Shown piece after piece: positions 1-6,612 of a stretch of DNA of 12,736 nt (positions are counted from its first letter, which is position 1; every line of letters starts with the position of its first letter). Both the position numbers and the translations under genes were made by a program. This stretch comes from Baffinella frigidus (taxonomy: Eukaryota; Cryptophyceae; Cryptomonadales; Baffinellaceae). Location of the stretch: contig MU647295.1 of assembly GCA_026770585.1 (NCBI GenBank), positions 52,349 through 65,084 of the forward strand. Reading direction: 5' to 3'. The notes beneath the pieces were generated by a model, which worked only from the letters and a program-made list of their open reading frames with translations, was not told where the DNA came from and did no database searches.

Positions 1-168
1 CCTACACCCTACACCCTACACCCTGCACCCTACACCCTACACCCTGCACCCTGCACCCTGCACCCTGCACCCTGCACCCTACACCCCACACCCTACACCC
101 CACACCTTACACCCCACACCCTACACCATAAACCCTTAACCCTAAACCTTGAACCCTGAACCCAAATC
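1..168 (+). repeat. Telomere-like heptamer block, CCCTRCA variant
   Basis: About eighteen head-to-tail copies of CCCTACA/CCCTGCA run to about position 126. They then grade into CCCTAAA/CCCTGAA units up to about 168. The heptamer length and CCCTNNA form match degenerate TTTAGGG-type telomere repeats. The units are too diverged to be an active chromosome end, so I read this as a subtelomeric or interstitial block. The following bases (169-291) are unique sequence in which I see nothing. Confidence 0.85.
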
Positions 169-291
169 CCAAAAGCCCGTGCCCTTGCCTCCCACCCCAC
201 CGCGTGGGATCAGGTTTGAGCATTTTCATCTCTGCATTGCAGCATTGAGGGTGGTTGCTTGGTTGCGGTCTGCTTGTCACCGTGCATCTCG

Positions 292-381
292 CTAAACCCT
301 AAACCCCAAACCCTAAACCCTGAACCCTAAACCCTGAACCCCAAACCCTGAACCCTGAACCCTAAATTTTAAACCCTAACC
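292..381 (+). repeat. Telomere-like CCCTRAA block
   Basis: Tandem CCCTAAA, CCCCAAA and CCCTGAA heptamers, in the same orientation as the block at the window start. This is a degenerate interstitial telomere-type repeat. Confidence 0.85.
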
Positions 382-470
382 CACTGCGTGGGAAACGGTG
401 GTTGCTCCAACATTCGTCCCGCACCCCCCCCTGCCATTCTTTCTCCGGACGCACTCGAAACCCTCGCCTT

Positions 471-609
471 CCACTTAGCAGCCACCGGGGGCTTCACGGA
501 TACAGTCTATCTCAACCGGTTGTACTAGAAACTTATCCATTGCCCTAGAACCTAACCGGATTTTCACCTTGAACTCAAGGTGAAAGGGTCTTTGGTCGCT
601 GCTAAGTGG
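471..609. mobile_element. Possible 139-bp inverted-repeat element (family G)
   Basis: CCACTTAGCAGC at 471-482 is matched by its exact reverse complement at 598-609, and the similarity continues imperfectly inward. A second perfect hairpin lies inside (arms 562-572 and 575-585, two-base loop). This could be a foldback element, but only one copy is present and no target duplication is evident, so the call is tentative. Confidence 0.35.
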
Positions 610-612
610 CAG

Positions 613-636
613 GCACGCGCCTCGAGGTGATCAAGT
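613..636 (+). pseudogene. Exon-like fragment F, copy 1 (short)
   Basis: After CAG the sequence reads (GC) ACG CGC CTC GAG GTG ATC AAG, giving TRLEVIK, as in the longer copies near 1008 and 1267. The similarity then stops and a small hairpin follows (630-637 with 643-650). It differs from the 1008 copy at a synonymous Arg codon (CGC versus CGT). Function is unknown. It is probably a fragment of a duplicated exon. Confidence 0.35.
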
Positions 637-716
637 CAAGACGACTTGATGATTGCCCCCCTCTTCGCTCAACCGAAAGAGAAAAGACGTTCCTGAAAGT
701 TCCTGCAGGCAAACCT

Positions 717-855
717 TGTCCGGGGAAACCCATTTTTCTTTCATTTGATGGCAACGAAAATTACTACACAATTCGTTTTTATTAGTAATACTAAACAATT
801 TGTGTAGTAATTTTGATTGCCATCAAATGAAAGAAAAATATGTTTCCCCGGATAA
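717..855. mobile_element. Foldback element family H, copy 1
   Basis: This is a 139-bp almost complete palindrome. The left arm begins TTGTCCGGGGAAACC and runs through TTTCTTTCAT and a GGCAAC block to TTACTACACAA. The right arm (about 797-855) is its near-perfect reverse complement and ends CCCCGGATAA. The short AT-rich centre lies around 774-796. There is no coding capacity. A near-identical copy lies at 1706-1844. This is a MITE-type or foldback non-autonomous element. Confidence 0.75.
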
Positions 856-905
856 AAACCGCTGTCCGGGACAACGAATCACGGCATCACTTGCGCCCTT
901 TGTGA

Positions 906-1042
906 GGAGCATTTTTTATTGTGTGTAAGCTGACCGGGTCAGGCACGCGTCTCGAGGCGATGTATGGAGCTTTTTTTTGTGTGTAAGCTGACCTCATCTC
1001 GAATCAGGCACGCGTCTCGAGGTGATCAAGGCCGACGACGCT
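906..1042 (+). pseudogene. Exon-like fragments F, copies 2 and 3 in tandem
   Basis: Two tandem units each contain GGAGC, a T-rich tract, GTGTAAGCTGACC, a ...TCAG acceptor-like end and GCACGCGTCTCGAG. Unit 2 (906-960) breaks off after LEA. Unit 3 (966-1042) reads TRLEVIKADDA from the base after AATCAG. The T-rich tract followed by TCAG resembles the 3' end of an intron, so the block after 1008 looks like the start of an exon. The product is not recognised. The frame is soon lost into a pyrimidine-rich stretch. Confidence 0.4.
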
Positions 1043-1214
1043 TTTCTCTTTTCCTCTTCTTCTTCATTACTAGCAAGCCTAGAGATGATCCAAAAGTCTA
1101 TGAGCCTGACGACAAAATTCCTATTAAACCTCGCCGTCTTATACTCACTCCCTCCGTGCGCCTGTTGAGCCCTTTGTATGGAGCTAATTTCAAAACTCGC
1201 CTCCAGCACGCGCC

Positions 1215-1228
1215 TTGGCGCGCGCCAA
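1215..1228. other. 14-bp perfect palindrome
   Basis: TTGGCGCGCGCCAA is a perfect palindrome just upstream of the fourth F fragment. The role is unknown and it may be chance in a GC-rich stretch. Confidence 0.5.
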
Positions 1229-1238
1229 ATTTTTGTTT

Positions 1239-1341
1239 TGTGTAAGCTGACCTGATCTCGAATCAGGCGCGCGTCTGGAGGTGATCAAGGCCGACGACGC
1301 GTTCGCGCGGCCCTCCCTGCACCGCGCCAACACCTTCGCAG
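1239..1341 (+). pseudogene. Exon-like fragment F, copy 4 (longest)
   Basis: GTGTAAGCTGACCTGATCTCGAATCAG (1240-1266) looks like the tail of an intron. From 1267 an open stretch reads ARLEVIKADDAFARPSLHRA then NTFA, ending TTCGCAG at 1341. Differences from copy 3 within the frame are CGT/CTG versus CGT/CTC (synonymous) and GCG versus ACG (Ala/Thr). The 18-base tail GCGCCAACACCTTCGCAG recurs at 1555-1572, and GTGTAAGCTGACC recurs at 1445-1457, so pieces of the same block extend to about 1572. I do not recognise a family. It is either a duplicated exon of a host gene or a remnant of a decayed element. Confidence 0.4.
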
Positions 1342-1607
1342 GTCGCCCCCCTAGGAAAAAAGCGAAGTACCGGCAAAATCCGTTGATTTCGAGACACCCC
1401 CTCCCCGTTGCCTTATCCGTAGGAACCCCCTTACCTCAATGATAACGTGTAAGCTGACCTCAATGACACAACAGGCCAGGTCGCCACCCCTCTGAACACT
1501 TACTCTTAAGTCTACATAAATGACTTCTGTTCTCGCCCGAGGCGGGCCCGTCCCGCGCCAACACCTTCGCAGTTCAAACCCCAAACCCTCAAAACCTTGG
1601 CAGGTCG

Positions 1608-1627
1608 CCCCCCCCCCCCCCCCCCCC
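1608..1627 (+). repeat. 20-base run of C
   Basis: An uninterrupted poly-C tract. The exact length in any assembly should be treated with caution. Confidence 0.9.
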
Positions 1628-1705
1628 GATAGCCTCGCAGATACCCACTAAAAAGTCCCTCTAAAACGGGATCCTGTCCCATGGAGGCTAGGCATCAGCA
1701 GGACC

Positions 1706-1844
1706 TGTCCGGGGAAACCTATTTTTCTTTCATCCGACGGCAACGAAAATTACTACACAATTCGTTCTTATTAGTAATATTAAAGCATTTGTGTAGTAAT
1801 TTTCGTTGCCATCGAATGAAAGAAAAATAGGTTCCCCCGGATAA
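1706..1844. mobile_element. Foldback element family H, copy 2
   Basis: Same structure and size as the 717-855 copy: ends TGTCCGGGGAAACC and GGTTCCCCCGGATAA, long arms containing TTACTACACAA and TTGTGTAGTAA, and a short central loop. The arms differ from copy 1 by scattered substitutions (for example in the TTTGATGG/TCCGACGG segment). This copy preserves the stem partly by paired sequence on the right arm. Confidence 0.75.
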
Positions 1845-1966
1845 GGACTTCTCATGCGTGCGGCTCTGGAGCAACGCTGGCGATAGAAAATATACACATT
1901 GCCAATAATTTATTGATGAAAAAATCAACTGACTTCTCTAATTCCGGCCTTTGCGAACGCGCCCTT

Positions 1967-2176
1967 CCACTCGAGGCTAGAAGAGGGGGGTTTTGAAATG
2001 TGGGGTTGTTAAATTTAGTACCAGTCACGGGCAGGCTTGGTCACGTAACTGGGGGAATTCCCCCAGCTACGTGACCAAACGCCCCTATTTGTGTGAAAAT
2101 TACTACATGTCTTTTTTTTTCTTGACTTATACAGGAATCCCTGTTTTAAAATAGTCACACTTCTAGCCTCGAGTGG
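1967..2176. mobile_element. Element family E, copy 1
   Basis: About 210 bp with terminal inverted repeats CCACTCGAGGCTAGAAG (1967-1983) and its complement (2160-2176). The arms continue imperfectly toward TTTTGAAA/TTTTAAAA. The centre holds a strong palindrome, GTCACGTA(A/G)CT followed by GGGGGAATTCCCCC and its complement (about 2040-2075). Positions 2006-2107 match 8906-9007 at 99 of 102 bases, indicating a recent duplication or transposition. There is no coding capacity. The unique stretch between H copy 2 and this element (1845-1966) shows nothing. Confidence 0.7.
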
Positions 2177-2216
2177 TTGGGCGGGGAAAGCGCCTACAGG
2201 AGGTTGCCTCCTACAC

Positions 2217-2344
2217 ATCCCTTGAGTGGCCAGTAGGCACATACATGTCCCTTAAGTGACCAGTAGGCACCCTACCGTAGGACCCTAGGACCTGCCTAGG
2301 ACCTCTTGGCGGTCAATTTTGACCGCCTTGCCACTTGAGGGATA
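2217..2344. mobile_element. Palindromic element family B, copy 1
   Basis: The ends are ATCCCTTGAGTGGCCAGTAGG and the complement CCACTTGAGGGATA. The left end is duplicated (2217-2240 and 2246-2270), so the element carries two left termini. The core reads CCCTACCGTAGGACCCTAGG then CCTGCCTAGGACC, and a small inner palindrome (GGCGGTCAATTTTGACCGCC) precedes the right end. A family A element follows after 3 bp. Confidence 0.7.
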
Positions 2345-2347
2345 GTG

Positions 2348-2468
2348 TACACGAGTACCTTGCTCATAACAAAACACCCACCACGTAGGACAACCATAGG
2401 GCCCTAGGCATAGCCCTACTGTAGGGTCCTAGGGGGCGGCGCTTTCTTATGAGCGAGGTAGCCCTGTG
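2348..2468 (+). mobile_element. Palindromic element family A, copy 1
   Basis: About 121 bp. The left end TACACGAGTACCTTGCTCAT and right end TTATGAGCGAGGTAGCCCTG are degenerate versions of the family termini TACAGGGGTACCTCGCTCAT. The core is AGGGCCCTAGGCATAGCCCT then ACTGTAGGGTCCTAGG. The near-complete dyad symmetry and lack of coding capacity suggest a MITE. The first and last two bases in better copies are TA, as expected for a TA target duplication. Confidence 0.75.
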
Positions 2469-2473
2469 ACCCC

Positions 2474-2801
2474 GCAACCCCAAACAGGCAACGGCGCCTC
2501 GATCCACGGCAACGGTTGCAACCGACTCGTCAAAGTCATGTTACCCAAGAAACGAATCGACTTTTCTCCAAAAGTGGAGGGGGGGGGTCCGGGCAATTTG
2601 TGGAGAAGAGTTGTGAACTGACTGCAATTCCCGAATTCTAGACAGTCGTTCCGCGTAGTGTCTAACCCCGCAACCCTCAACAGGGCTTGAGAGTGGTCCC
2701 CTTAGTGCTGTCCACTTAGTGCTGTCCACTTAGTGCTGTCAACTTATCGCCATAAGTTGCGCAACCCCAAACAGGCAACAGCGCGTCAGTCCAAGGCAAC
2801 G
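2474..2801 (+). repeat. Diverged 40-bp direct repeat flanking a 14-bp tandem repeat
   Basis: A segment beginning GCAACCCCAAACAGGCAAC occurs at 2474-2513 and again at 2761-2801, with a shorter related stretch (GCAACCCTCAACAGG) near 2670. Three exact or nearly exact copies of CTTAGTGCTGTCCA lie at 2701-2742. They are followed by a palindrome, AACTTATCGCCATAAGTT (2741-2758). No gene is supported here. Confidence 0.65.
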
Positions 2802-2850
2802 CGCCCAAGGGCGACCAAATCCACCGCCAAGCTCCCTCCATCGGGGCGTG

Positions 2851-2914
2851 TGGCAATGGCTCCAATTCCAATGGCTCAAATTCCAACGGGCGCGGAAATG
2901 GCTCCAATGGAGAT
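2851..2914 (+). repeat. Low-complexity AATGGCTCCAATTCC repeats
   Basis: Short degenerate repeats of CAATGGCTCCAATTCCAATGG type. In one frame they translate to a Met/Pro/Ala-rich string, but no start, family or codon signal supports a gene. Confidence 0.5.
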
Positions 2915-2968
2915 GCCGCGGGGGATGGCGCCCCCGGGGGGGCGGTGCGTCCGAGCACTGCTGGGGGG

Positions 2969-3240
2969 TAAACTCTAAGCCCTGAACCCTAAACACTCAA
3001 CACTCAACACTCAACACACAACCCTGAACCCTGCACCCTAAACCCTGAACCCGAAACCTGAAACTCCAAACCCTGAACCCTAAACCCTAAACCCTAAACC
3101 CCAAACCCGAAACCCGAAACCCGAAACCCTAAACCCTAAACCCTAAACCCTAAACCCCAAACCCTAAACCCTAAACCCTAAACCCTAAACCCTAAACCCT
3201 AAACCTCAAGCCCTCAACCCTAAACCCTAAACCCCAAACC
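2969..3240 (+). repeat. Telomere-like block, CCCTAAA with variants
   Basis: This is the longest telomere-like block in the window. It opens with CCCTGAACCCTAAA, passes through a run of CACTCAA heptamers (about 2992-3017) and CCCGAAA units, and then has around twenty near-canonical CCCTAAA units. It has the same strand orientation as the other blocks. Being internal, it is an interstitial telomere-type array. Confidence 0.9.
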
Positions 3241-3393
3241 AGGCGGAAGGTCTCGTGGGGCGCGGTGCAGGAGCGCCCTCTAGGGGGGCCTTCTGGGAAC
3301 TCCGATGCAGTGGGGAACTCCGATGTTGTCCGGGCTGGGGGTGCGGAGGATGAGGGGGTACTGTTGGCCATGGAGCTGAACACGCGTAGTTAA
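3241..3393 (+). pseudogene. Possible exon remnant (50 codons)
   Basis: Directly after the telomere-like block a frame is open from 3241 to a TAA at 3391-3393. It reads RRKVSWGAVQERPLGG, then GNSDAVGNSDVV (an internal tandem), then GGAEDEGVLLAMEL. It has no start codon of its own; CAG at 3239-3242 could serve as an acceptor. The composition is protein-like, but the antisense strand is also open, so this is only a candidate. The family is not recognised. Confidence 0.2.
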
Positions 3394-3422
3394 CTTCGAA
3401 GGTTTAAGTCAACTACGCGTGT
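3380..3422. repeat. Inverted repeat (hairpin)
   Basis: ACACGCGTAGTTAACTT and AAGTCAACTACGCGTGT form near-complementary arms around a short loop. It overlaps the end of the possible exon remnant. Confidence 0.6.
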
Positions 3423-3448
3423 GTACATAGTGTACTTGAGACGCGTAT

Positions 3449-3479
3449 GGGAAGGGGGGGTGGGGGGGAGGGGGGGGGG
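3449..3479 (+). other. G-rich tract with quadruplex potential
   Basis: Successive runs of three to ten G are separated by single or double bases (GGGAAGGGGGGGTGGGGGGG...). The pattern fits an intramolecular G-quadruplex on the plus strand. From 3480 to 3622 I see nothing else. Confidence 0.55.
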
Positions 3480-3622
3480 CTGAGATGACTGCGGGAGAGA
3501 GTGAGTGAAGGGTGTAGAAATTAGAGGCGAGGAAGTGATTGGTATATTTTATGTACTGGGATATCTCGCCTAAGAATGGGGGACTCGGGGTGGAGGTAGC
3601 TGTTCTCGATTGATTCATGGTT

Positions 3623-3743
3623 TACAGGAGTACCTCGCTCACAAGAAACGCCGACCCCCCTAGGACCACCATAGGGCCCTAGGCATAGGAATACTGTAGG
3701 GTCCTAGGGGGGGGCGGTTTCTCATGAGCGAGGTACCCCTGTA
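3623..3743 (+). mobile_element. Palindromic element family A, copy 2
   Basis: 121 bp with good termini: TACAGGAGTACCTCGCTCAC and ATGAGCGAGGTACCCCTGTA. The core is CCTAGGACCACCATAGGGCC...CTGTAGGGTCCTAGGGG. The outermost bases are TA on both sides. MITE-type, non-coding. Confidence 0.8.
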
Positions 3744-3756
3744 CTGAGGAGGGCAT

Positions 3757-3819
3757 CTGGGGACACAGTCCCGTGTAAAATGGCCAGCGCGACTTGACTA
3801 CACGGGACTGTATCCCCAG
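3757..3819. repeat. Hairpin, 21-base arms
   Basis: The arm at 3757-3777 (CTGGGGACACAGTCCCGTGTA) pairs with 3799-3819 with one mismatch. It starts 13 bp after family A copy 2. It may be a further short foldback element or a processed hairpin RNA. Confidence 0.6.
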
Positions 3820-3866
3820 AGAGCTTGCACTCCAGCTTGAAGAAGCATACATGTAACAAACAGCCC

Positions 3867-4013
3867 CCCCCTAGGACCCCACAGTAGGCCCTAGGCCTAG
3901 GGCCATCATGAGAAACCACAACCCCCTAGGACCCTACAGTAGGGCTATGCCTAGGGCCCTGTGGTGGTCCTAGCTAGGGGGTGGGCGTTTTTTGTGAGCG
4001 AGGCACCCCTGTA
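3867..4013 (-). mobile_element. Family A copy 3 (reversed) plus adjoining A fragment
   Basis: Positions 3904-4013 are an A element in reverse orientation. It has lost about 20 bp of one terminus and ends GAGCGAGGCACCCCTGTA. Immediately before it, 3867-3904 is half of another A core (CCTAGGACCCCACAGTAGGC...). The arrangement suggests one A element inserted into or rearranged with another. Confidence 0.65.
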
Positions 4014-4440
4014 GAATTCTCAAGCTGCAGGAAAGAGGTTCCAGGCTTCAGGGAAAAGGCACCAGCCTTCGTTACATGTAACTCCGGCGTTACATGTACG
4101 TACTGCTGTCTCGTTTGCACGTTAAAACTTTGTTTTATGGGTCCCCAAACTTAAAAACTGATTGGTGGCCTTCGCTAGAGCTCGTCGGCCACACTGGATG
4201 AGGACACGGAGTGATTTGAGAGTGAGGGGGGGGGGGGGTGCAAGCGCGAGGGAAGATGGGGGCAGCGAGGGCAGCGAGGGCAGCGAGAGCGGTGGGGCTC
4301 AGGATTAAGAAACGGGGCGGGCGTTTTTCACTCTTTTTTTGATAATTAAGAAAGAGGAGTCGGGCGTCCCCCCTGCGTTTTTTAATCATTAAAAAAGAGA
4401 AGGTGAACGTTTTCAGAATCCCTGCGTCTTGTGAGCGAGG
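4014..4440. other. Gene-free interval with short repeats
   Basis: It contains CGTTACATGTA twice (about 4071 and 4090), a 13-G run (4226-4238), a 9-bp tandem GCAGCGAGG repeated three times (4262-4288), and an AT-rich inverted repeat (arms about 4331-4348 and 4381-4399). Its last bases, GTGAGCGAGGTA, match the right terminus of family A. No gene is supported. Confidence 0.5.
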
Positions 4441-4544
4441 TATCCCATAAGTGGCCATAGGTTGAATATTCGCCCTCACTCGCCCTAGGCAGGTCCTAGG
4501 GCCCTAAGGTAGGGCGTATGCGCCCACTGGCCACTTAAGGGATA
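4441..4544. mobile_element. Palindromic element family B, copy 2
   Basis: A 104-bp element bounded by TA: TATCCCATAAGTGGCC at the left and GGCCACTTAAGGGATA at the right. The core is CCTAGGCAGGTCCTAGGGCC. It sits between an A-like right terminus (4430-4442) and A copy 4 and shares its final TA with the latter, as if inserted at a TA between two A ends. Confidence 0.75.
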
Positions 4545-4661
4545 GGGGTACCTAGCTCATAAGAAACTGCCCCCTCCCTAGGAGCACCCTAGGACCCTAG
4601 GCATAGACCTGCTGTAGGGTCCTAGGAGGAGGTGCTTTCTTATCAGCGAGGTAACCCTGTA
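4543..4661 (+). mobile_element. Palindromic element family A, copy 4
   Basis: Left end TAGGGGTACCTAGCTCATAA, right end TTATCAGCGAGGTAACCCTGTA. The core is CCTAGGACCCTAGGCATAG and CTGTAGGGTCCTAGG. The left end is two bases shorter than the consensus, next to the B element. Confidence 0.75.
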
Positions 4662-4721
4662 CCCTGTACCTCGCACGTGGAGCAAGACGGCACATGCTTG
4701 CAGTGAGAAAAGATTGCTCAA

Positions 4722-4787
4722 CCTCCCACCATAGGAGGACACTGGAACTGCTTCTGCAGGATGGCCCTGCTCTATTTGGTCCGCCAT
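4722..4787 (-). pseudogene. Exon-like fragment D, copy 5 (diverged)
   Basis: On the minus strand this reads GHPAEAVPVSSYGG then RLSNL. It keeps the AE-VPVS-Y-G spacing and frame of the better copies at 8266, 9268 and 9874. GCAG precedes the exon-like part. It shows that the D reading frame survives considerable divergence. Function unknown. Confidence 0.4.
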
Positions 4788-4822
4788 GCCCCCCGATTCA
4801 CGTTTGGGATGAACAAACGCGC

Positions 4823-4926
4823 ATCCCTTAAGTGGCCAGTAGGCTCATACGCCCTACCGTAGGGTCCTAGGACCTGCCTAGGACCTGTTGGCCTTCAAAT
4901 TTGACTGCCTGGCCACTCAAGGGATA
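4823..4926. mobile_element. Palindromic element family B, copy 3
   Basis: ATCCCTTAAGTGGCCAGTAGG at the left and GGCCACTCAAGGGATA at the right. The core is CCCTACCGTAGGGTCCTAGG then CCTGCCTAGGACC, with an inner small palindrome around TTCAAATTTGA. Confidence 0.8.
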
Positions 4927-4940
4927 GGTTGTTCCGGGGA

Positions 4941-5037
4941 ACCTCAAATGAGGCAACGCCCCCCTCCTCCTAGGACCATCCGAGGGCCCTTGCATTTTCC
5001 TACGATAGGGCCCTCGGGCAGGTGCAGCATGCTGAGA
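4941..5037 (+). mobile_element. Decayed family A-like element
   Basis: ACCTCAAATGAGGCAACGCC resembles a degraded A left end. The core CCTAGGACCATCCGAGGGCC then CCTACGATAGGGCCCT matches the A core with several changes, and no clear right terminus remains. It lies 15 bp after B copy 3, repeating the B-then-A order seen at 2217-2468 and 4441-4661. Confidence 0.5.
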
Positions 5038-5102
5038 GGCTCTCCGCACTGACATTCACATGACGATTCATTACTTTCATGCACATACTCTACCTCCAAG
5101 GG

Positions 5103-5711
5103 CTAGCGGTTCATGCGCTGCCGGTAGCCGATCGAGGCGGAATCCTTCTCCTCTTGCTGAGCAATCATCCGGGCGACTACCGTCTGCCCCACCTCCGCAA
5201 AGTCCCCGATCAGGAACTGGCTGCATTCAAACCCTAATAACACCGGGCGGCTCGCGTTGATGCCCCGCACGTCGGAGAATTCTGAGGGCGAAGATTTGGC
5301 GGGAGAGGGGCCTGAGCGCTGATCATCCGACTTTGTGCTCCTGTCAGCACGGAAGACGGTCCTGGTCTCGGCATCCAGCTTTTTATGTTCCCTCATCGAC
5401 TGTACGCGCATCAGAAGGGCGCTGGAACGCTCGCGCACCAGCTTTGGCAGCTCGCTCGGTGGCGCGGAAACCTGGAGGACTCGGCGCGTTCCTCGGCGCG
5501 TGTCGCGGCAGTCCTTTTGAAACTGTTGGAAAACAGGTTGATTGAGCGTCTTCAGGCTCTTCATCATCGCGACGCTCTTGTCGGCTGTGCCGTCCTCGCT
5601 CTCGTCCGCCTCCAGGCTGGATTGAGTCAAAGACAAGCTTCGGACGACGACGCCGCCACGCTTGGCGCCGTCCTCGCTCTCGTCCTCCTCCAGGATGGAT
5701 AGAGTCGACAT
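5103..5711 (-). CDS. Candidate gene: acidic-repeat protein, unknown function
   Basis: I do not recognise a family. The 202-codon frame is the best coding candidate in the window. GAG, GAC, AGC, CTG, AAG and GGC codons dominate its first two thirds, and no element overlaps it. Residues 1-55 consist of imperfect repeats of about 27 residues: LEEDESEDGAKRGG... is followed by LEADESEDGTADKS..., each ending in a SL-rich segment. The frame stays open upstream of the ATG to a TGA at 5769-5771, and the extra codons (DEGAAGKRGGFF, QSLNARR) look like a third, more diverged repeat. The true start or an upstream exon may therefore lie beyond 5711; an acceptor-like CAG lies near 5755. Residues 56-120 are basic and probably helical (VRERSSALLMRVQSMREHKK). 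The rest is Ser-rich, then FLIGDFAEVGQTVVARMIAQ. There is no signal peptide or membrane segment. It faces the 7492 gene divergently. Confidence 0.55.
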   Translation of the reverse strand: MSTLSILEEDESEDGAKRGGVVVRSLSLTQSSLEADESEDGTADKSVAMMKSLKTLNQPVFQQFQKDCRDTRRGTRRVLQVSAPPSELPKLVRERSSALLMRVQSMREHKKLDAETRTVFRADRSTKSDDQRSGPSPAKSSPSEFSDVRGINASRPVLLGFECSQFLIGDFAEVGQTVVARMIAQQEEKDSASIGYRQRMNR

Positions 5712-5824
5712 TCTTCGCGCATTCAGGCTCTGGAAAAAGCCGCCGCGCTTGCCTGCTGCTCCCTCGTCTCACCATCTTCTCATTCCTATGAAGGTTCGTA
5801 CCCTTTCTTTGGACCTCGTACTCC

Positions 5825-5891
5825 AGGGGAGTTTTACTACAAGCTGACGGACTGAAGGGGAGGGGAGCTTTTCAGGGGAGTTTTTACTACA
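5825..5891 (+). repeat. Direct repeat AGGGGAGTTTTACTACA
   Basis: AGGGGAGTTTTACTACA at 5825-5841 recurs with one extra T at 5874-5891. Both contain the TTACTACA word that marks many repeats in this window. It lies just upstream of the minus-strand candidate gene. Confidence 0.7.
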
Positions 5892-5943
5892 GATAACACG
5901 TCCGTTCGAAAGACATATGTTGGAACGTGTTAAGATATGCAAC

Positions 5944-6099
5944 ACGTGACGCTTCGCGCTCAACGGTCACGTGGCGCTTCGCGCAACGTGAGGGGAATGG
6001 AAAAAACATGACACTCCACGTCATGTTTTTTCCATTTTGGATGGGCCACAGTGGTGTACGAGCTCGTACCGGTAGGTACGAGGCTCGTACGAGCTCGTA
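5944..6099. repeat. Cluster of hairpins and palindromes
   Basis: CGTGACGCTTCGCGC and CGTGGCGCTTCGCGC form a direct repeat (5945-5985). A perfect 17-bp hairpin follows (arms 5996-6012 and 6020-6036, 7-base loop). The 12-bp palindrome TACGAGCTCGTA occurs twice (6057-6068, 6088-6099) around GTACCGGTAGGTAC. The cluster lies between the two divergent candidate genes, so it could include regulatory sites. That is inference only. Confidence 0.6.
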
Positions 6100-6232
6100 G
6101 CACCTTAATTCACGGGGTGTCCCTTAATTGGCGGGGCGTCTCTTCAAGATCTTGCAGGGGTGGGTTCCGCTATCGTGATCTCGACAAGCAATAATGCCCT
6201 CGGAGCTCCGAAGAGACGCATCCAGGGATCAT

Positions 6233-6349
6233 GAACATTCCAGAAGGAATTATGACCAGGAGACTGGTTTAAACCAGAAGGAAATATGACCAGGTGACCA
6301 GTTGTAAAGAACATTCCAGATGGAATTATGACCAGGGATTATGACCAGG
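6233..6349 (+). repeat. Short interrupted direct repeats
   Basis: GAACATTCCAGAAGGAATTA followed by TGACCAGG occurs at 6233-6260 and 6309-6336. Shorter forms are at 6274-6294 (CAGAAGGAAATATGACCAGG) and 6337-6349. This is a small decayed tandem array. Between 6100 and 6232 I see only a short CCTTAATT...GGGG(T/C)GTC repeat. Confidence 0.65.
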
Positions 6350-6612
6350 TCCGTCAGCAGAAAGTTCTAGACGAGTGTGTGGATCATTGTAAAATGCGAA
6401 GAGAACTTTGTCCGTGTGTCCAACTGTCTCAATGACCGACAAAACTTCGACCAAATCAAAGCTCCCCTTCAATCCGCGTGGTGTGGTAAAAACTCCCCTG
6501 GAGTCCAAGATCCCCCTTTTCTTGTGACGGTCGTGTCACACGAGAGTGTTAACAACGGATGGTCCTCATCATCAACGCACAACAAACAAGGGACGTTTTG
6601 TCATAAAATGTC
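6350..6612. other. Interval without a supported gene
   Basis: Short frames exist on both strands here (86 codons plus at 6377, 60 codons minus at 6326-6508). They oppose each other, have no codon signal or recognised motif, and the region is linked to the decayed repeats on both sides. I see no gene I can support. Confidence 0.4.

Noticed and set aside
2969-3240. A true chromosome end
   Set aside because: The array is internal, degenerate and flanked by unique sequence on both sides.
4135-4479. 114-codon minus frame
   Set aside because: It crosses a poly-G run, a GCAGCGAGG tandem repeat and the end of a family A element. Its Ala and Pro runs come from those repeats.
5383-5775. 130-codon minus frame overlapping the 5103-5711 gene
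   Set aside because: It is Arg/Gly-rich out-of-frame reading of the acidic repeats and lacks the codon preference of the 202-codon frame.
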